Shown: positions 42,852 through 51,807 of the stretch, in pieces | Layout: each line of letters starts with the position of its first letter | Position numbering within the stretch: the stretch's first letter is position 1 | NCBI RefSeq assembly: GCF_000744095.1 | Contig: NZ_JQLI01000001.1 | Location: 2,418,001-2,482,000, forward strand | Length of the DNA: 64,000 bases | Source: Cupriavidus necator A5-1 | GTDB taxonomy: Bacteria > Pseudomonadota > Gammaproteobacteria > Burkholderiales > Burkholderiaceae | Reading direction: 5' to 3' | The notes under the pieces: model-generated | Seen by the model: the letters and a program-made list of their open reading frames with translations, nothing else | Told to the model about the DNA's origin: nothing | Databases searched by the model: none | Position numbers and translations under genes: made by a program

Positions 42852-43961
42852 TCAGGACTGCGCCTCGCGCTCGAGCAGCTCGCGCTTGCGCGCCACGCCC
42901 CAGCGGTAGCCGGACAGGTTGCCGTCACTGCGCACCACGCGATGGCAGGGGATGGCCACAGCGAGGTGGTTGGCGGCGCAGGCCTGCGCCACCGCGCGCA
43001 CCGCGCGTGGCGCGCCGATGCGGGCCGCGATTTCGGCATAGCTGGCGGTCGTGCCCGCGGGGATTTCCTGCAGGGCCTGCCACACGCGTTGCTGGAACGC
43101 GGTGCCGCGCACATCCAGCGGCAGGTCAAGCCCGATCGAGGGCGCCTCGATAAAACCGACCACCCGCGCCACCAGTTGCTCGAACTGCGCATCGCCGCCG
43201 ATCAGGTTGGCGCGCGGAAACTGGTCCTGCAGCGCCTGCAGCAGCGCCTGCGGATCGTCGCCCAGCAGGATCGCGCACACGCCGCGCTCGCTCTGCGCCA
43301 CCAGGATCGCACCCAGCGAGCACTGGCCGATGGCAAAGCGGATATCGGTGTCCACGCCGCCGGCGCGGTAGCGCGACGGGGTCATGCCGAGCACGGCGTC
43401 GGCCTTCTCATAGAAGCGGCTGTTGGAGCCGAAGCCGGCGTCGTAGATCGCCTCGGTGACGGAGTCGCTGGTGCCGAGCTGTTCGCGCAGCTTCCGCGCG
43501 CGCTGCGCGGCGGCGTAGGCGCGCGGCGTCAGGCCGGTGGCGGCCTTGAAGATGCGGTGGAAATGGTAGGGGCTGACGCCCGCGGCCCGGGCCAGCGCTG
43601 GCAGCGTCGGCAGGGTGTCCGAGGCCTCGATGCGGCGGCACACCTCGGCCACGATCGCCGCGTGCTGCGCGGCAAGTTCGGGGGCTGCGGCGCGGCGGCT
43701 GGGCCGGTAGCCGGCGGCCTCGGCTGCGGCGGCGTTGTCGAAGAACTCGACATTGGCCGGATGCGGCAGGCGCGACGGGCTGCTCGGCAGGCAGTAGACG
43801 CCGGTGGTCCTGACCGCGTAGACAAAGGCATCGCCGGCGGACGGATCGCGCGCCAGCACGCGGGCCCAGCGCGGATCGGCCTCGACGGTGGTGGCAGGAG
43901 CTCGATGCGGATTCGGCCTGGTCTCGCCTGCCTCGGATCGATGGGTTCGACGGTGGCTCAT
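42852..43961 (-). CDS. ada: Ada-type methyltransferase/AraC regulator with degenerate N-terminal zinc site
   Basis: A 369-residue Ada protein. The N-terminal domain has AVRTTGVYCLPSSPSRL with Cys57 matching E. coli Ada Cys38, but the other three zinc ligands are replaced: PSS for PSC (Ser61), and RPSRRA for RPCKRC (Ser88, Ala91). An AraC helix-turn-helix follows (LARAAGVSPYHFHRIFKAAT), then the O6-alkylguanine transferase domain with the acceptor in AVAIPCHRVVRSDG. The C-terminal repair activity should be intact; methylphosphotriester sensing through a Cys4 zinc site probably is not. The start ATG 43961 has GAGGG upstream; a GTG at 43973 overlaps the stop of the upstream oxygenase gene. Confidence 0.92.
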   Translation of the reverse strand: MSHRRTHRSEAGETRPNPHRAPATTVEADPRWARVLARDPSAGDAFVYAVRTTGVYCLPSSPSRLPHPANVEFFDNAAAAEAAGYRPSRRAAAPELAAQHAAIVAEVCRRIEASDTLPTLPALARAAGVSPYHFHRIFKAATGLTPRAYAAAQRARKLREQLGTSDSVTEAIYDAGFGSNSRFYEKADAVLGMTPSRYRAGGVDTDIRFAIGQCSLGAILVAQSERGVCAILLGDDPQALLQALQDQFPRANLIGGDAQFEQLVARVVGFIEAPSIGLDLPLDVRGTAFQQRVWQALQEIPAGTTASYAEIAARIGAPRAVRAVAQACAANHLAVAIPCHRVVRSDGNLSGYRWGVARKRELLEREAQS

Positions 43962-43969
43962 GACAACCC

Positions 43970-44800
43970 TCACGTGGCGTCGTGGAAGATGATGCCCAGC
44001 GTGTAGCGCTGGCCCGCATGCAGCCGGCTCACGCCGTGCCGCAGGTTGACGCGGTAGCTGCCGCGGCTGCCCTGCACCGGGCGCTGGCTGACCGCAAAGA
44101 CCATGGCATCGCCCTGGCGCAGCGTCACCACCTCCGCGCGCGACTGCATGCGCGGCCGCTGCTCGGTCATCACGAACTCGCCGCCGCTAAAGTCGCGGCC
44201 CGGCTCGGACAGCAGGATCGTGACCTGCAGCGGGAAAACGTGCTCGCCATACAGGTCCTGGTGCAGGCAGTTGTAGTCGTCCGGGCCGTAGCGCAGCAGA
44301 AGCGGGGTGGGGCGCAGCTGGCCGGCGCGGTGGCAGCGGGCGAGATAGTCCGCGTGCGCGGCCGGATAGCGCGTATCGATGCCCATGGCGGCGTTCCAGT
44401 GGTTGGCCACCGGCACCAGGTGCGGGTACAGCGCTGCGCGCAAATCCGCAACGGTGGCGGGCAGGGGATAGGCGAAGTACTTGTACTCGCCGCGCCCGAA
44501 TCCGTGGCGTGCCATGACGATGCGCGAGCGGAACAGCGCGTCGTGCGCGTAGCAGGTTGCCAGGGCTTCGCATTCGGCGGGTGACAGCAGGCCTGGGATC
44601 GCGGCGCAGCCGTAGTCGTCCAGTGCTGCGCCGAGTGCGGTCCAATCCACGCGGTCCACGCGCGTGGCGAAATCTGTCTGGGGTGCGGTTATGAGCGTGG
44701 CCTTTGGCGCCGGGCCGCCCGGCGCCGGGATCGGCCTGCGCGGGCCCGCCACAGCCACGTCGCGGGCCTGGGGACGCTGTGCCTGCTTGATGCTGCTCAC
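43970..44800 (-). CDS. 2OG-Fe(II) oxygenase, Oxygenase-NA/DUF2086 (COG3826) family, probable DNA-damage repair enzyme
   Basis: A 276-residue dioxygenase. GTG 44800 has AGGAGA six bases upstream and is chosen over the long upstream extension. The double-stranded beta-helix core has the iron ligands His and Asp in YNCLHQDLYGEHVFPLQVTI and the distal histidine in RVNLRHGVSRLHAGQR, with an arginine following for 2-oxoglutarate. Other blocks are MARHGFGRGEYKYFAYPLP and GGEFVMTEQRPRMQSRAEVV. From memory this is the family predicted to demethylate damaged bases oxidatively, distinct from AlkB. It is the first gene of an operon with ada, whose start lies within a few bases of its stop, which supports a repair role. 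Confidence 0.82.
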   Translation of the reverse strand: MSSIKQAQRPQARDVAVAGPRRPIPAPGGPAPKATLITAPQTDFATRVDRVDWTALGAALDDYGCAAIPGLLSPAECEALATCYAHDALFRSRIVMARHGFGRGEYKYFAYPLPATVADLRAALYPHLVPVANHWNAAMGIDTRYPAAHADYLARCHRAGQLRPTPLLLRYGPDDYNCLHQDLYGEHVFPLQVTILLSEPGRDFSGGEFVMTEQRPRMQSRAEVVTLRQGDAMVFAVSQRPVQGSRGSYRVNLRHGVSRLHAGQRYTLGIIFHDAT

Positions 44801-44931
44801 TGCCGTTCTCCTGTGTCTGGCTTGCATGGTGCCAACTTTAGGCCGCTGGCGCGCGCACCACACTCCGGGTCTTGCTTTTGAATTCTGCCCGGCGAAGGAC
44901 CTTGGGAATACAGCGGTGCGCTCTGCCATGT

Positions 44932-44968
44932 AAAAACCCCCAAAAAGTTGTCTCCAACTTCTGGGGGG
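44932..44968 (-). terminator. Intrinsic terminator after the M20 peptidase gene
   Basis: Read on the minus strand, a G-rich/C-rich stem with CAACTT/AAGTTG next to the loop (two unpaired bases on each side) is followed by TTTTTAC. It lies 47 bp past the stop of the M20 peptidase gene. The T-run is on the minus strand only, so it acts for the peptidase transcript and shields the oxygenase-ada promoter. Confidence 0.75.
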
Positions 44969-45014
44969 GCAGTTCACTGGCGGGAGGGGGCAAACAATCA
45001 GTAGCGCGAGAGCC

Positions 45015-46778
45015 TTACTGCATCTTGTCCAGATTCCCGATCCGAACCAGCATCTCCGTAAACATCTGCATATCCAGGTTCAGGTCGGCCACTTCCTTGT
45101 ACTCGCGCGCGTTGTGCGCGGTGTACTTCTTGCCCGGCATCGCCGGCCCGAAGTTGATCGCATTGGGCATCAGCTTGGCCGTGGTGCTGCCCGCGGTGGA
45201 CACCGGCTTGGCTTCCAGCCCCGTGGTATCGCCAAAGATGTTCAGCAGCGTGCTGAGCCACGCGCCCTTGGGATCGCGCGCCATCCAGTTGCCCTGGTCG
45301 TACTTGATCTCGACCGGCCCATGCGTGGCGGCCCAGCCGAAGATGCGCTTGGTGATCTTGCCGCCCAGCTCATCGGGCGTTCGGCCGCGCGGCATGCGCA
45401 CATTGGTGACCACGTCGACGTATTCGCCGCGTTCGCGCACCAGCGTGGGCGACATCGTCAGCGGGCCCATGAAGGGATCGCGATAGGCCACCTCCATCTT
45501 GTTGCCGAGGTAGTCCAGCCCGTACAGGTCGTTAAGGTAGCGAACCGCGTTCAGGTAGTGGTTCTCGGCAAAGCTCACGTCGCTGGCTTGCAGGAACAGC
45601 GCCAGCCGCGGCAGCGGATTGACGCCTTCCTCGGGGCGCGAGCCATGCGCCGAGGTCCCGGTGACCTTGACCTCGACTTCGTTGCCGTCGCGCTTCACGT
45701 CGATCGAGAACTTGCCGCGCGGCGTGTAGCGGCGCAGGAAGTCAGGCCGCGCCATTTCCAGCGAGGCGACCACCGCCGCGGGATCGCCGCCGGCAATCCG
45801 TGCGGTGGCGGTTTCCGGGATGGCGTTGGCCGAGGCCGCACCACGCATGGCGACGATGGCAGGGCCCTTGGTATCGGCCTTGCTGCGTTCCGCCTTGCCG
45901 TCCGCCGACTTGATGCCGAACGACACCGTCAGCGTGCCCGCGCCTTTCTCCGCCACCACGGCGGGATATTTGCTGTCGAGCACTACGTTGTACTCCGGCA
46001 GCGTGGTGTGCTGACGGTAGTACTTCATGCCGTCACCGCCGGTTTCCTCGGTGGTCTCAATCATCAGCCGGATGGTGCGCTCCAGTGGCACGCCGCTTTC
46101 CTTGACCGTCTTCATCGCGTACAGCACCGCGGCGATCGAGCCCTTGTCGTCGATGGTGCCACGCCCGTACAGCGTGTCGCCAATGCGCGTGAGCCGGAAC
46201 GGATCGAGTCTGGTGCCGTCGTCGAGCACCCATTCCTCGGCGATGGCCGGCACTACGTCGGCGTGCGTGAGGATGCCGAAGGTGTCCTTGCCGCCGCCGG
46301 GCAGCGTCACTTCAAACACGCGGTTGTCCACGTTGCGATAGGCCAGCCCGAAATCGCGCGCCATCGCCTCGACCAGCTTGCCGAATTCGATGATGGCGGG
46401 GTGCTCGTGCTGCGCGATCTTCTCATCGCGCACCGTGCGCAACGCCACCATCCTGCCGATGCTGTCGATCACCGCAGCCTCGTTGTGCACGCGGTTGTAG
46501 ACCCCCAGCAGGCGCCCGATATTGACCAGGTTGTCGCCCGACAACGGGCCCTTGGCCTGCCATGCGGCCACCGCCGGCGTCACCGCCGGCTCCGCCTTGG
46601 CTGCGGCCGCCATGAAGGCCGGCAGGTCGGCCGCCGCGGTGACTTTGGTGCTGGCAACGAGCGCCTCGAGTGCCGCTTTCTTCAGCGTTTGCGCCTGCGC
46701 CGGATGGGCCAGCAGCAGCGACAACGCAAGCATGGGTGCCCACCGATACAGGGTTGGCAGGCGGCAAGGTCGGGTCAT
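45015..46778 (-). CDS. Secreted M20-family metallopeptidase (dipeptidase-like)
   Basis: A 587-residue protein with a signal peptide (RWAPMLALSLLLAHPAQAQ) starting at ATG 46778. The zinc-dependent M20 catalytic core shows FGILTHADVVPA (His ligand and following Asp), GRGTIDDKGS (bridging Asp), and MIETTEETGGDG (general base and ligand Glu). The dimerisation domain contains VKVTGTSAHGSRPEEGVNPL, and the last His ligand is near KKYTAHNAREY. Together with length this places it with Xaa-His/PepV-like dipeptidases, exported to the periplasm. A hairpin terminator lies just downstream. Peptide specificity is unknown. Confidence 0.87.
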   Translation of the reverse strand: MTRPCRLPTLYRWAPMLALSLLLAHPAQAQTLKKAALEALVASTKVTAAADLPAFMAAAAKAEPAVTPAVAAWQAKGPLSGDNLVNIGRLLGVYNRVHNEAAVIDSIGRMVALRTVRDEKIAQHEHPAIIEFGKLVEAMARDFGLAYRNVDNRVFEVTLPGGGKDTFGILTHADVVPAIAEEWVLDDGTRLDPFRLTRIGDTLYGRGTIDDKGSIAAVLYAMKTVKESGVPLERTIRLMIETTEETGGDGMKYYRQHTTLPEYNVVLDSKYPAVVAEKGAGTLTVSFGIKSADGKAERSKADTKGPAIVAMRGAASANAIPETATARIAGGDPAAVVASLEMARPDFLRRYTPRGKFSIDVKRDGNEVEVKVTGTSAHGSRPEEGVNPLPRLALFLQASDVSFAENHYLNAVRYLNDLYGLDYLGNKMEVAYRDPFMGPLTMSPTLVRERGEYVDVVTNVRMPRGRTPDELGGKITKRIFGWAATHGPVEIKYDQGNWMARDPKGAWLSTLLNIFGDTTGLEAKPVSTAGSTTAKLMPNAINFGPAMPGKKYTAHNAREYKEVADLNLDMQMFTEMLVRIGNLDKMQ

Positions 46779-46883
46779 TGCGGGAAAACGAGTATGAGGG
46801 GATGCCGCATGATAGGGCACTCGCCAAGGTTTACAGAAAAAATATGCTCTTGCGTCCGCGCAGAGGAGCACCCTCTCGGCGCA

Positions 46884-46922
46884 ATAGGCACTTCCTATCC
46901 TGCGTCGATAGCGTTAGGCAAT
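46884..46922. promoter_or_regulatory. Candidate OxyR site upstream of the peroxiredoxin-glutaredoxin gene
   Basis: ATAG-N7-CTAT at 46884-46898 is a perfect OxyR half motif, and ATAG-N7-CAAT at 46908-46922 is a near-perfect second one. The spacer between the halves is nine bases instead of the usual seven. The site lies about 115 bp before the start of a peroxide-reducing enzyme gene, a common OxyR target. Binding is inferred. Confidence 0.5.
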
Positions 46923-47036
46923 CATCGTGGTTGAAACGATGAATTGTACAAATCACATCCCGATCGACAGAATGAGGCCTTCGCTGCAACCCTGCAGCCG
47001 AAACCAACCCACTGATCCAGACCAAGGAGTGATCTG

Positions 47037-47768
47037 ATGCTGCAATCCCGTGAAGGCCAACGCGTTCCCAACGTCACTTTCCGCGTCCGTGAAGACAACG
47101 AGTGGAAGACCATCACCACCGGCGAGCTGTTCGGCGGCAAGACCGTGGTCGTGTTCTCGCTGCCGGGCGCCTTCACGCCGACGTGTTCGTCCACGCACTT
47201 GCCGCGCTACAACGAACTGGCACCGGTGTTCGCGAAGAACGGCGTCGACGACATCCTGTGCGTGTCGGTCAACGACACCTTCGTGATGAACGAGTGGGCC
47301 AAGGACCAGGAATCCGAGAACATCACCATGATCCCCGACGGCAACGGTGAATTCACCGAAGGCATGGGCATGCTGGTGGACAAGGCCGACCTGGGCTTCG
47401 GCAAGCGCAGCTGGCGCTATTCCATGCTGGTCAAGGACGGCGTGGTGCAGAAGATGTTCATCGAGCCGGAAGAGCCGGGCGACCCGTTCAAGGTGTCCGA
47501 CGCCGACACCATGCTGGCCCATATCGCCCCGGATGCGCGCAAGCCTGACCAGGTGGTGGTGTTCTCCAAGGTCGGCTGCTCGTTCTGCGCCAAGGCCAAG
47601 CAACTGCTGGACGACAACGGCTACGACTATATCGACGTGCCGTTGGACAACAAGGTGCGCGGCAAGGTGCTGGGCGCCGTGTCGGGCGAGATGACGGCAC
47701 CGCAGGTGTTCATCAACGGCAAGCTGGTCGGCGGCGCCGAAGCGCTGCAGCAGTACCTGGCCAGGTAA
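47037..47768 (+). CDS. Peroxiredoxin-5/glutaredoxin fusion protein
   Basis: A 243-residue fusion. Residues 1-160 are a Prx5-type peroxiredoxin with the peroxidatic cysteine in [20 protein letters not shown]. Residues 170-243 are a glutaredoxin with the redox pair in [20 protein letters not shown] and the glutathione-binding [20 protein letters not shown]. Such hybrids reduce hydrogen and alkyl peroxides with electrons from glutathione through their own glutaredoxin domain. The gene has a candidate OxyR site upstream, and a pyridine nucleotide-disulfide oxidoreductase gene follows after 145 bp, so an oxidative-stress unit is likely. Confidence 0.93.
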   Translation: MLQSREGQRVPNVTFRVREDNEWKTITTGELFGGKTVVVFSLPGAFTPTCSSTHLPRYNELAPVFAKNGVDDILCVSVNDTFVMNEWAKDQESENITMIPDGNGEFTEGMGMLVDKADLGFGKRSWRYSMLVKDGVVQKMFIEPEEPGDPFKVSDADTMLAHIAPDARKPDQVVVFSKVGCSFCAKAKQLLDDNGYDYIDVPLDNKVRGKVLGAVSGEMTAPQVFINGKLVGGAEALQQYLAR

Positions 47769-47821
47769 GCCACCCGATCCCCATCGATTTCCGCTCCCGC
47801 GGACCGGCAGTCGCCGGACCC

Positions 47822-47860
47822 GATGGCGCCGCCTTGCCCACTGGCAGCGGCGGCGCCATC
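47822..47860. other. Strong 12-bp perfect hairpin between prx-grx and the reductase gene
   Basis: GATGGCGCCGCC at 47822-47833 pairs perfectly with GGCGGCGCCATC at 47849-47860 around a 15-nt loop. There is no T-run after it, so it is not a typical intrinsic terminator. Its place between two probably co-regulated genes suggests a partial terminator or an mRNA processing/stability element. Confidence 0.6.
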
Positions 47861-47913
47861 CAGCCCGCTGATTGACACCAGCTGTCACCATAAAAACAGA
47901 GGAACCGTACGCC

Positions 47914-49305
47914 ATGACTACCATCCAGACCGACGTCGCCGTGATCGGCGCAGGCACCGCCGGCCTTGCCGCCTACCGCGCCGCGATTGCCGCCGGCAAG
48001 CGCGCCGTGATCATCGAAGGCGGCCCGTACGGCACCACCTGCGCGCGCGTGGGCTGCATGCCTTCCAAGCTGCTGATCGCCGCCGCCGAGGCAGCGCACG
48101 AACTGCGCCACACCGCGCCGTTCGGCGTGCACGTCGACGGCCAGATCCGCATCGACGGCCGCGAGGTGATGGCCCGCGTGCGCAGCGAACGCGACCGCTT
48201 CGTCGGCTTCGTGGTGCGCGGCGTGGAAAACATCCCGGAAGCGGACCGCATCCGCGGCTACGCCCGCTTTATCGACAACACCACGCTGGAAGTGGACGGC
48301 CAGACCACCGTGCGCGCCAGCCGCGTGGTCATCGCCACCGGTTCCACGCCGACGCTGCCGGCGCCGTTCAAGGCGTTCGGCGACCGCCTGATCGTCAATG
48401 ACGACGTGTTTGCGTGGGAAGACCTGCCCGCCAGCGTGGTGGTGTTCGGCCCGGGCGTGATCGGGCTGGAACTGGGCCAGGCGCTGTCGCGCCTCGGCGT
48501 GCGGGTGCGCGTGTTCGGCGTCAGCGGCTCGCTCGGGCCGCTGACCGATCCGGTGATCCGTGCCTATGCGGCCAGTACCTTCAATGACGAGTTCTACCTC
48601 GACCCCAATGCCAGGGTGACCGAAATGGAGCGCGATGGCGATCAGGTGGTGGTGACCTATCTCGACCGCGAAGGCCGCAGCGTGACCGAGCGCTTCGACT
48701 ACGCGCTGGCCGCCACCGGACGCGAGCCCAATGTGCGCGGCCTGGGCCTGGAGAATACCGGCCTGGCGCTGGACGAGCGTGGCGTGCCCCTGTTCGATGC
48801 GCAGACGCTCCAGTGCGGCAATGCGCCGGTATTCATTGCCGGCGATGCCAACAACATCCTGCCGCTGCTGCACGAGGCCGCGGACGAAGGCAAGGCTGCC
48901 GGCGAGAACGCCGCCAGCTATCCGCAGGTGAAGCCGCTGGCGCGCCGCGCGCCCATCGGCGTGGTGTTTTCGGACCCGCAGATTGCCATGGTCGGCCAGC
49001 GCTTTGCAGACCTGGTCGACGGCAGCTTCGTCACCGGCGAGGTCAGCTTCGAAGACCAGGGCCGCAGCCGTGTGATGCTGAAGAACCGCGGCCTGATGCA
49101 CGTCTACGGCGACAAGGCCACCGGCCGCTTCCTGGGCGCCGAATGGACCGGTCCGCGTGCCGAGAACATCGCCCACTTGCTGGCGTGGTCGTACCAGCAG
49201 GGCCTGACCATCGGGCAGATGCTGGCGATGCCGTTCTACCACCCGGTGGTGGAAGAGGGCCTGCGCACTGCGCTGCGCGATGCGGCGGCAAAGCTGGCGC
49301 CGTGA
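47914..49305 (+). CDS. Dihydrolipoyl dehydrogenase-like pyridine nucleotide-disulfide oxidoreductase
   Basis: A 463-residue class I disulfide reductase starting at ATG 47914. The FAD motif is VAVIGAGTAGLAAYRAAIAA and the redox disulfide is in GTTCARVGCMPSKLLIAAAE. The NAD-binding motif is VVVFGPGVIGLELGQALSRL, and the dimer interface carries the catalytic histidine late in FYHPVVEEGLRTAL. Dihydrolipoyl dehydrogenases usually have CLNVGC; CARVGC and the overall shape fit a lipoamide- or mycothione-reductase-like side branch not tied to 2-oxoacid dehydrogenases. No 2-oxoacid dehydrogenase genes are nearby. Placement after the peroxiredoxin fusion suggests a redox-defence role. Confidence 0.85.
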   Translation: MTTIQTDVAVIGAGTAGLAAYRAAIAAGKRAVIIEGGPYGTTCARVGCMPSKLLIAAAEAAHELRHTAPFGVHVDGQIRIDGREVMARVRSERDRFVGFVVRGVENIPEADRIRGYARFIDNTTLEVDGQTTVRASRVVIATGSTPTLPAPFKAFGDRLIVNDDVFAWEDLPASVVVFGPGVIGLELGQALSRLGVRVRVFGVSGSLGPLTDPVIRAYAASTFNDEFYLDPNARVTEMERDGDQVVVTYLDREGRSVTERFDYALAATGREPNVRGLGLENTGLALDERGVPLFDAQTLQCGNAPVFIAGDANNILPLLHEAADEGKAAGENAASYPQVKPLARRAPIGVVFSDPQIAMVGQRFADLVDGSFVTGEVSFEDQGRSRVMLKNRGLMHVYGDKATGRFLGAEWTGPRAENIAHLLAWSYQQGLTIGQMLAMPFYHPVVEEGLRTALRDAAAKLAP

Positions 49306-49467
49306 GCGGCAGCCTTGCGGTAGCTAGATAGGTCTGTCTTCTATAGCGTTACGCCATAGGAGCCGGGCGGCGCAGCGCGTTACCCGGCTATCTCGTCGTC
49401 TTCGTATTTCCCTCGGCGCACTGGCTTTGTCTGCTTTTTGACACATTCAGGCTACAATCGGAATGTA

Positions 49468-49492
49468 ATTACGAATGGTTCGCATTCGTAAT
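49468..49492. promoter_or_regulatory. 25-bp palindrome upstream of the TonB-dependent receptor
   Basis: ATTACGAATG and CATTCGTAAT are perfect 10-bp inverted arms around five bases. The site ends 67 bp before the receptor start in an AT-rich promoter region. Its GAAT/ATTC pattern is reminiscent of a Fur box, as expected for a siderophore receptor gene, but it does not match the 7-1-7 consensus closely, so another dimeric regulator is possible. Confidence 0.6.
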
Positions 49493-49558
49493 AATAGATT
49501 TCCACTTGCCACGCCTCACCTAACAGGTCAGGGCGGGCAACATTCCGGTCCTTGATTC

Positions 49559-51802
49559 ATGCCTGTTCAACCCGCCAAACGGGAACAGCGGCGCTTTGCC
49601 TGTTCCCAGCCTGTCTTTCCATTCCTGAGCCCGTTCATCAGCCCCCGCGGCCTGTCGTTAACCACGCTGGCGCTGAGCCTGCAGGCGGGCGGCGTGCTGG
49701 CACAGTCGACGCAGCCAGCCCAGCCGCCGCAGGCTGTGCCTGCCACCGCAGCCGCGGCCGAACTCCCCGCCGTCACCGTCCGCGCCACGAACGACGACGA
49801 AACCGCCACCGGCCAGGTACATGGTTTCGTCGCAAAACGCAGCGCCACCGCGACCAAGACCGATACGCCGGTGATGGAAACCCCGCAATCGATCACGGTG
49901 ATCACACGCGACCGGATGGAAGCGCAGGGCGCGCAGAGCGTGCAGCAGGCTATCGGCTACAGCGCCGGCGTCTATGCCGGGCCGTTCGGCAACGACAACC
50001 GCGGTGACTGGGGCAAGTTCCGCGGCACCGATTTCACGCAGTATCGGGATGGCCTGCTGAACCAAGTCGGCTTCTACAACAACGTGCGTGCCGACGTGTA
50101 TGCGCTGGAGCGCATCGACGTGCTGCGCGGGCCGTCGTCGATGTTGTTCGGGCAGGGCGCGGTCGGCGGCATCCTGAACCTGGTCAGCAAGCGCCCGCAG
50201 CCGGAAGCGGCGCGCGAGATCGGCGTGCAGTTCGGCAACTACAACCGCAAGCAGGTACAGGCCGACCTGACAGGCCCGCTCGATGCGGACGGCAAATGGC
50301 TGTACCGGCTGGTGGCGCTGGCGCGCGACAGCGATACGCAGGTTGATTTCGTCAAGGACAACCGCTACCTGATCGCACCTTCGCTGACCTGGCGCCCGAG
50401 CGATGCCACTTCGCTGACGCTGCTGGCCAATTTCCAGCGCGACGAAAGCGGGACCTCGGTGGGCTTTTTCCCGTGGCGGGGCACGCTGTATGCCAACCCG
50501 GCCGGGCAGCTTCCGGACCACCTGTTTATCAGCGAACCCGGCTTCGACCGCTTCACCGCCGAGCAGGCATCGGTGGGCTATGAGTTCCAGCACAGGTTCA
50601 ACGAAGCCGTGACGGTGCGGCAGAACCTGCGCTATTCGCACAGCACGGTCGACTACCGCAGCATCTACTCCGCGGGCTTCACCGGCGCCACGCACGGCTG
50701 GGTCCCCGGCAGCGATACGCTGATGCGCCGCACGGTCTACCTGAACCAGCCCACGCTCAATTCATTCGCGGTCGATACGCAGGCGCAGAGCAACTTCCGC
50801 ACCGGCCCGATCGGCCATACCCTGCTGACCGGCGTCGACTACCAGCATGCCGAGATCACCGGCCGCTCCGGCGTGGGCGGCACGGCCGCGCCGCTGAACG
50901 TGTTCAACCCAGTCTACGGCAACTTCACGCCGCCCGGCACGCGCGACCTGAATCCGAGTACGCAGGCGCAGACCGGCCTCTATGTGCAGGACCAACTGTC
51001 GTGGAACAAATGGCTGCTGATGCTGGGCCTGCGCTATGACTGGTCGCGCGCGGCGCAGGACAACACGCCCTCGGCCACCCGCGACGACAATGAGCTGACC
51101 AAGCGTGCGGGGCTGATGTACCGCTCGGACATCGGCCTGAATCCATACATCAGCTATACCGAATCGTTCCAGGGCCTGGCGGGCGTCAACCAGTCGAACC
51201 AGGCCTTCAAGCCGCTTCGCGGCTCGCAGTGGGAGGCGGGCATCAAGTACCAGCCGCCGGGCAAGAACGCCACGCTGACGATTGCAGCGTTCGACATGTG
51301 CGAGAAGAACCGCAAGGTCAGCGGCGTGGTCAACGGCAGGCCGGATTTCGTGCAGGTGGGCGAAGCGCGCACGCGCGGGATCGAAGTGGAGGCACTGGCT
51401 TCACTGTCCAACCGCCTGGACCTGATCGCGACCTATACCTACCTGGATGCGCGCGTGATCGAAGGCACCGGCGCCGAGGTCGGCAAGCGCCTGGCCAGCA
51501 CGCCGTCGAACATGGCGTCGCTGTGGGCCAACTACCGCTTCAGGCTGTTCGAGATGCCGGGCTTCATGGCTGGCGGCGGCGTGCGCTATGTGGGGCCGAG
51601 CTACGACGGCAACGACCAGAACCGCGTCGGCGGCACCACGCTGTTCGACGCCATGCTGGCCTACGACCACGGCCCGGTGCGGGTGGCGCTGAACGTCACC
51701 AACCTGTTCGACAAGAAGTATCTGACCACCTGCCTGGCGCGCGGCGACTGCTATTTCGGCGCGCGCCGCACGGTGGTGGGCAGCGTGACATACCGCTTCT
51801 GA
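49559..51802 (+). CDS. TonB-dependent siderophore receptor
   Basis: A 747-residue outer membrane receptor. A signal region ends near SLQAGGVLAQ, and a TonB box-like stretch (LPAVTVRAT) lies at about residues 70-80. The plug domain follows (ETPQSITVITRDRMEAQGAQ, LERIDVLRGPSSMLFGQGAV, GGILNLVSKRP), then a 22-strand barrel ending in GARRTVVGSVTYRF, with the typical terminal phenylalanine. No N-terminal signalling extension of the FecA/FpvA type is present, so control is not by a surface-signalling sigma factor. It imports ferric siderophores with energy from TonB-ExbBD. The specific siderophore, possibly a hydroxamate, is not known. Confidence 0.92.
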   Translation: MPVQPAKREQRRFACSQPVFPFLSPFISPRGLSLTTLALSLQAGGVLAQSTQPAQPPQAVPATAAAAELPAVTVRATNDDETATGQVHGFVAKRSATATKTDTPVMETPQSITVITRDRMEAQGAQSVQQAIGYSAGVYAGPFGNDNRGDWGKFRGTDFTQYRDGLLNQVGFYNNVRADVYALERIDVLRGPSSMLFGQGAVGGILNLVSKRPQPEAAREIGVQFGNYNRKQVQADLTGPLDADGKWLYRLVALARDSDTQVDFVKDNRYLIAPSLTWRPSDATSLTLLANFQRDESGTSVGFFPWRGTLYANPAGQLPDHLFISEPGFDRFTAEQASVGYEFQHRFNEAVTVRQNLRYSHSTVDYRSIYSAGFTGATHGWVPGSDTLMRRTVYLNQPTLNSFAVDTQAQSNFRTGPIGHTLLTGVDYQHAEITGRSGVGGTAAPLNVFNPVYGNFTPPGTRDLNPSTQAQTGLYVQDQLSWNKWLLMLGLRYDWSRAAQDNTPSATRDDNELTKRAGLMYRSDIGLNPYISYTESFQGLAGVNQSNQAFKPLRGSQWEAGIKYQPPGKNATLTIAAFDMCEKNRKVSGVVNGRPDFVQVGEARTRGIEVEALASLSNRLDLIATYTYLDARVIEGTGAEVGKRLASTPSNMASLWANYRFRLFEMPGFMAGGGVRYVGPSYDGNDQNRVGGTTLFDAMLAYDHGPVRVALNVTNLFDKKYLTTCLARGDCYFGARRTVVGSVTYRF

Positions 51803-51807
51803 AGCGC

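Noticed and set aside
44801-44977. Upstream extension of the 2OG oxygenase gene
   Set aside because: A GTG at 44800 with a strong ribosome site begins just before the family region; the added residues are unlike the family and approach the terminator hairpin.
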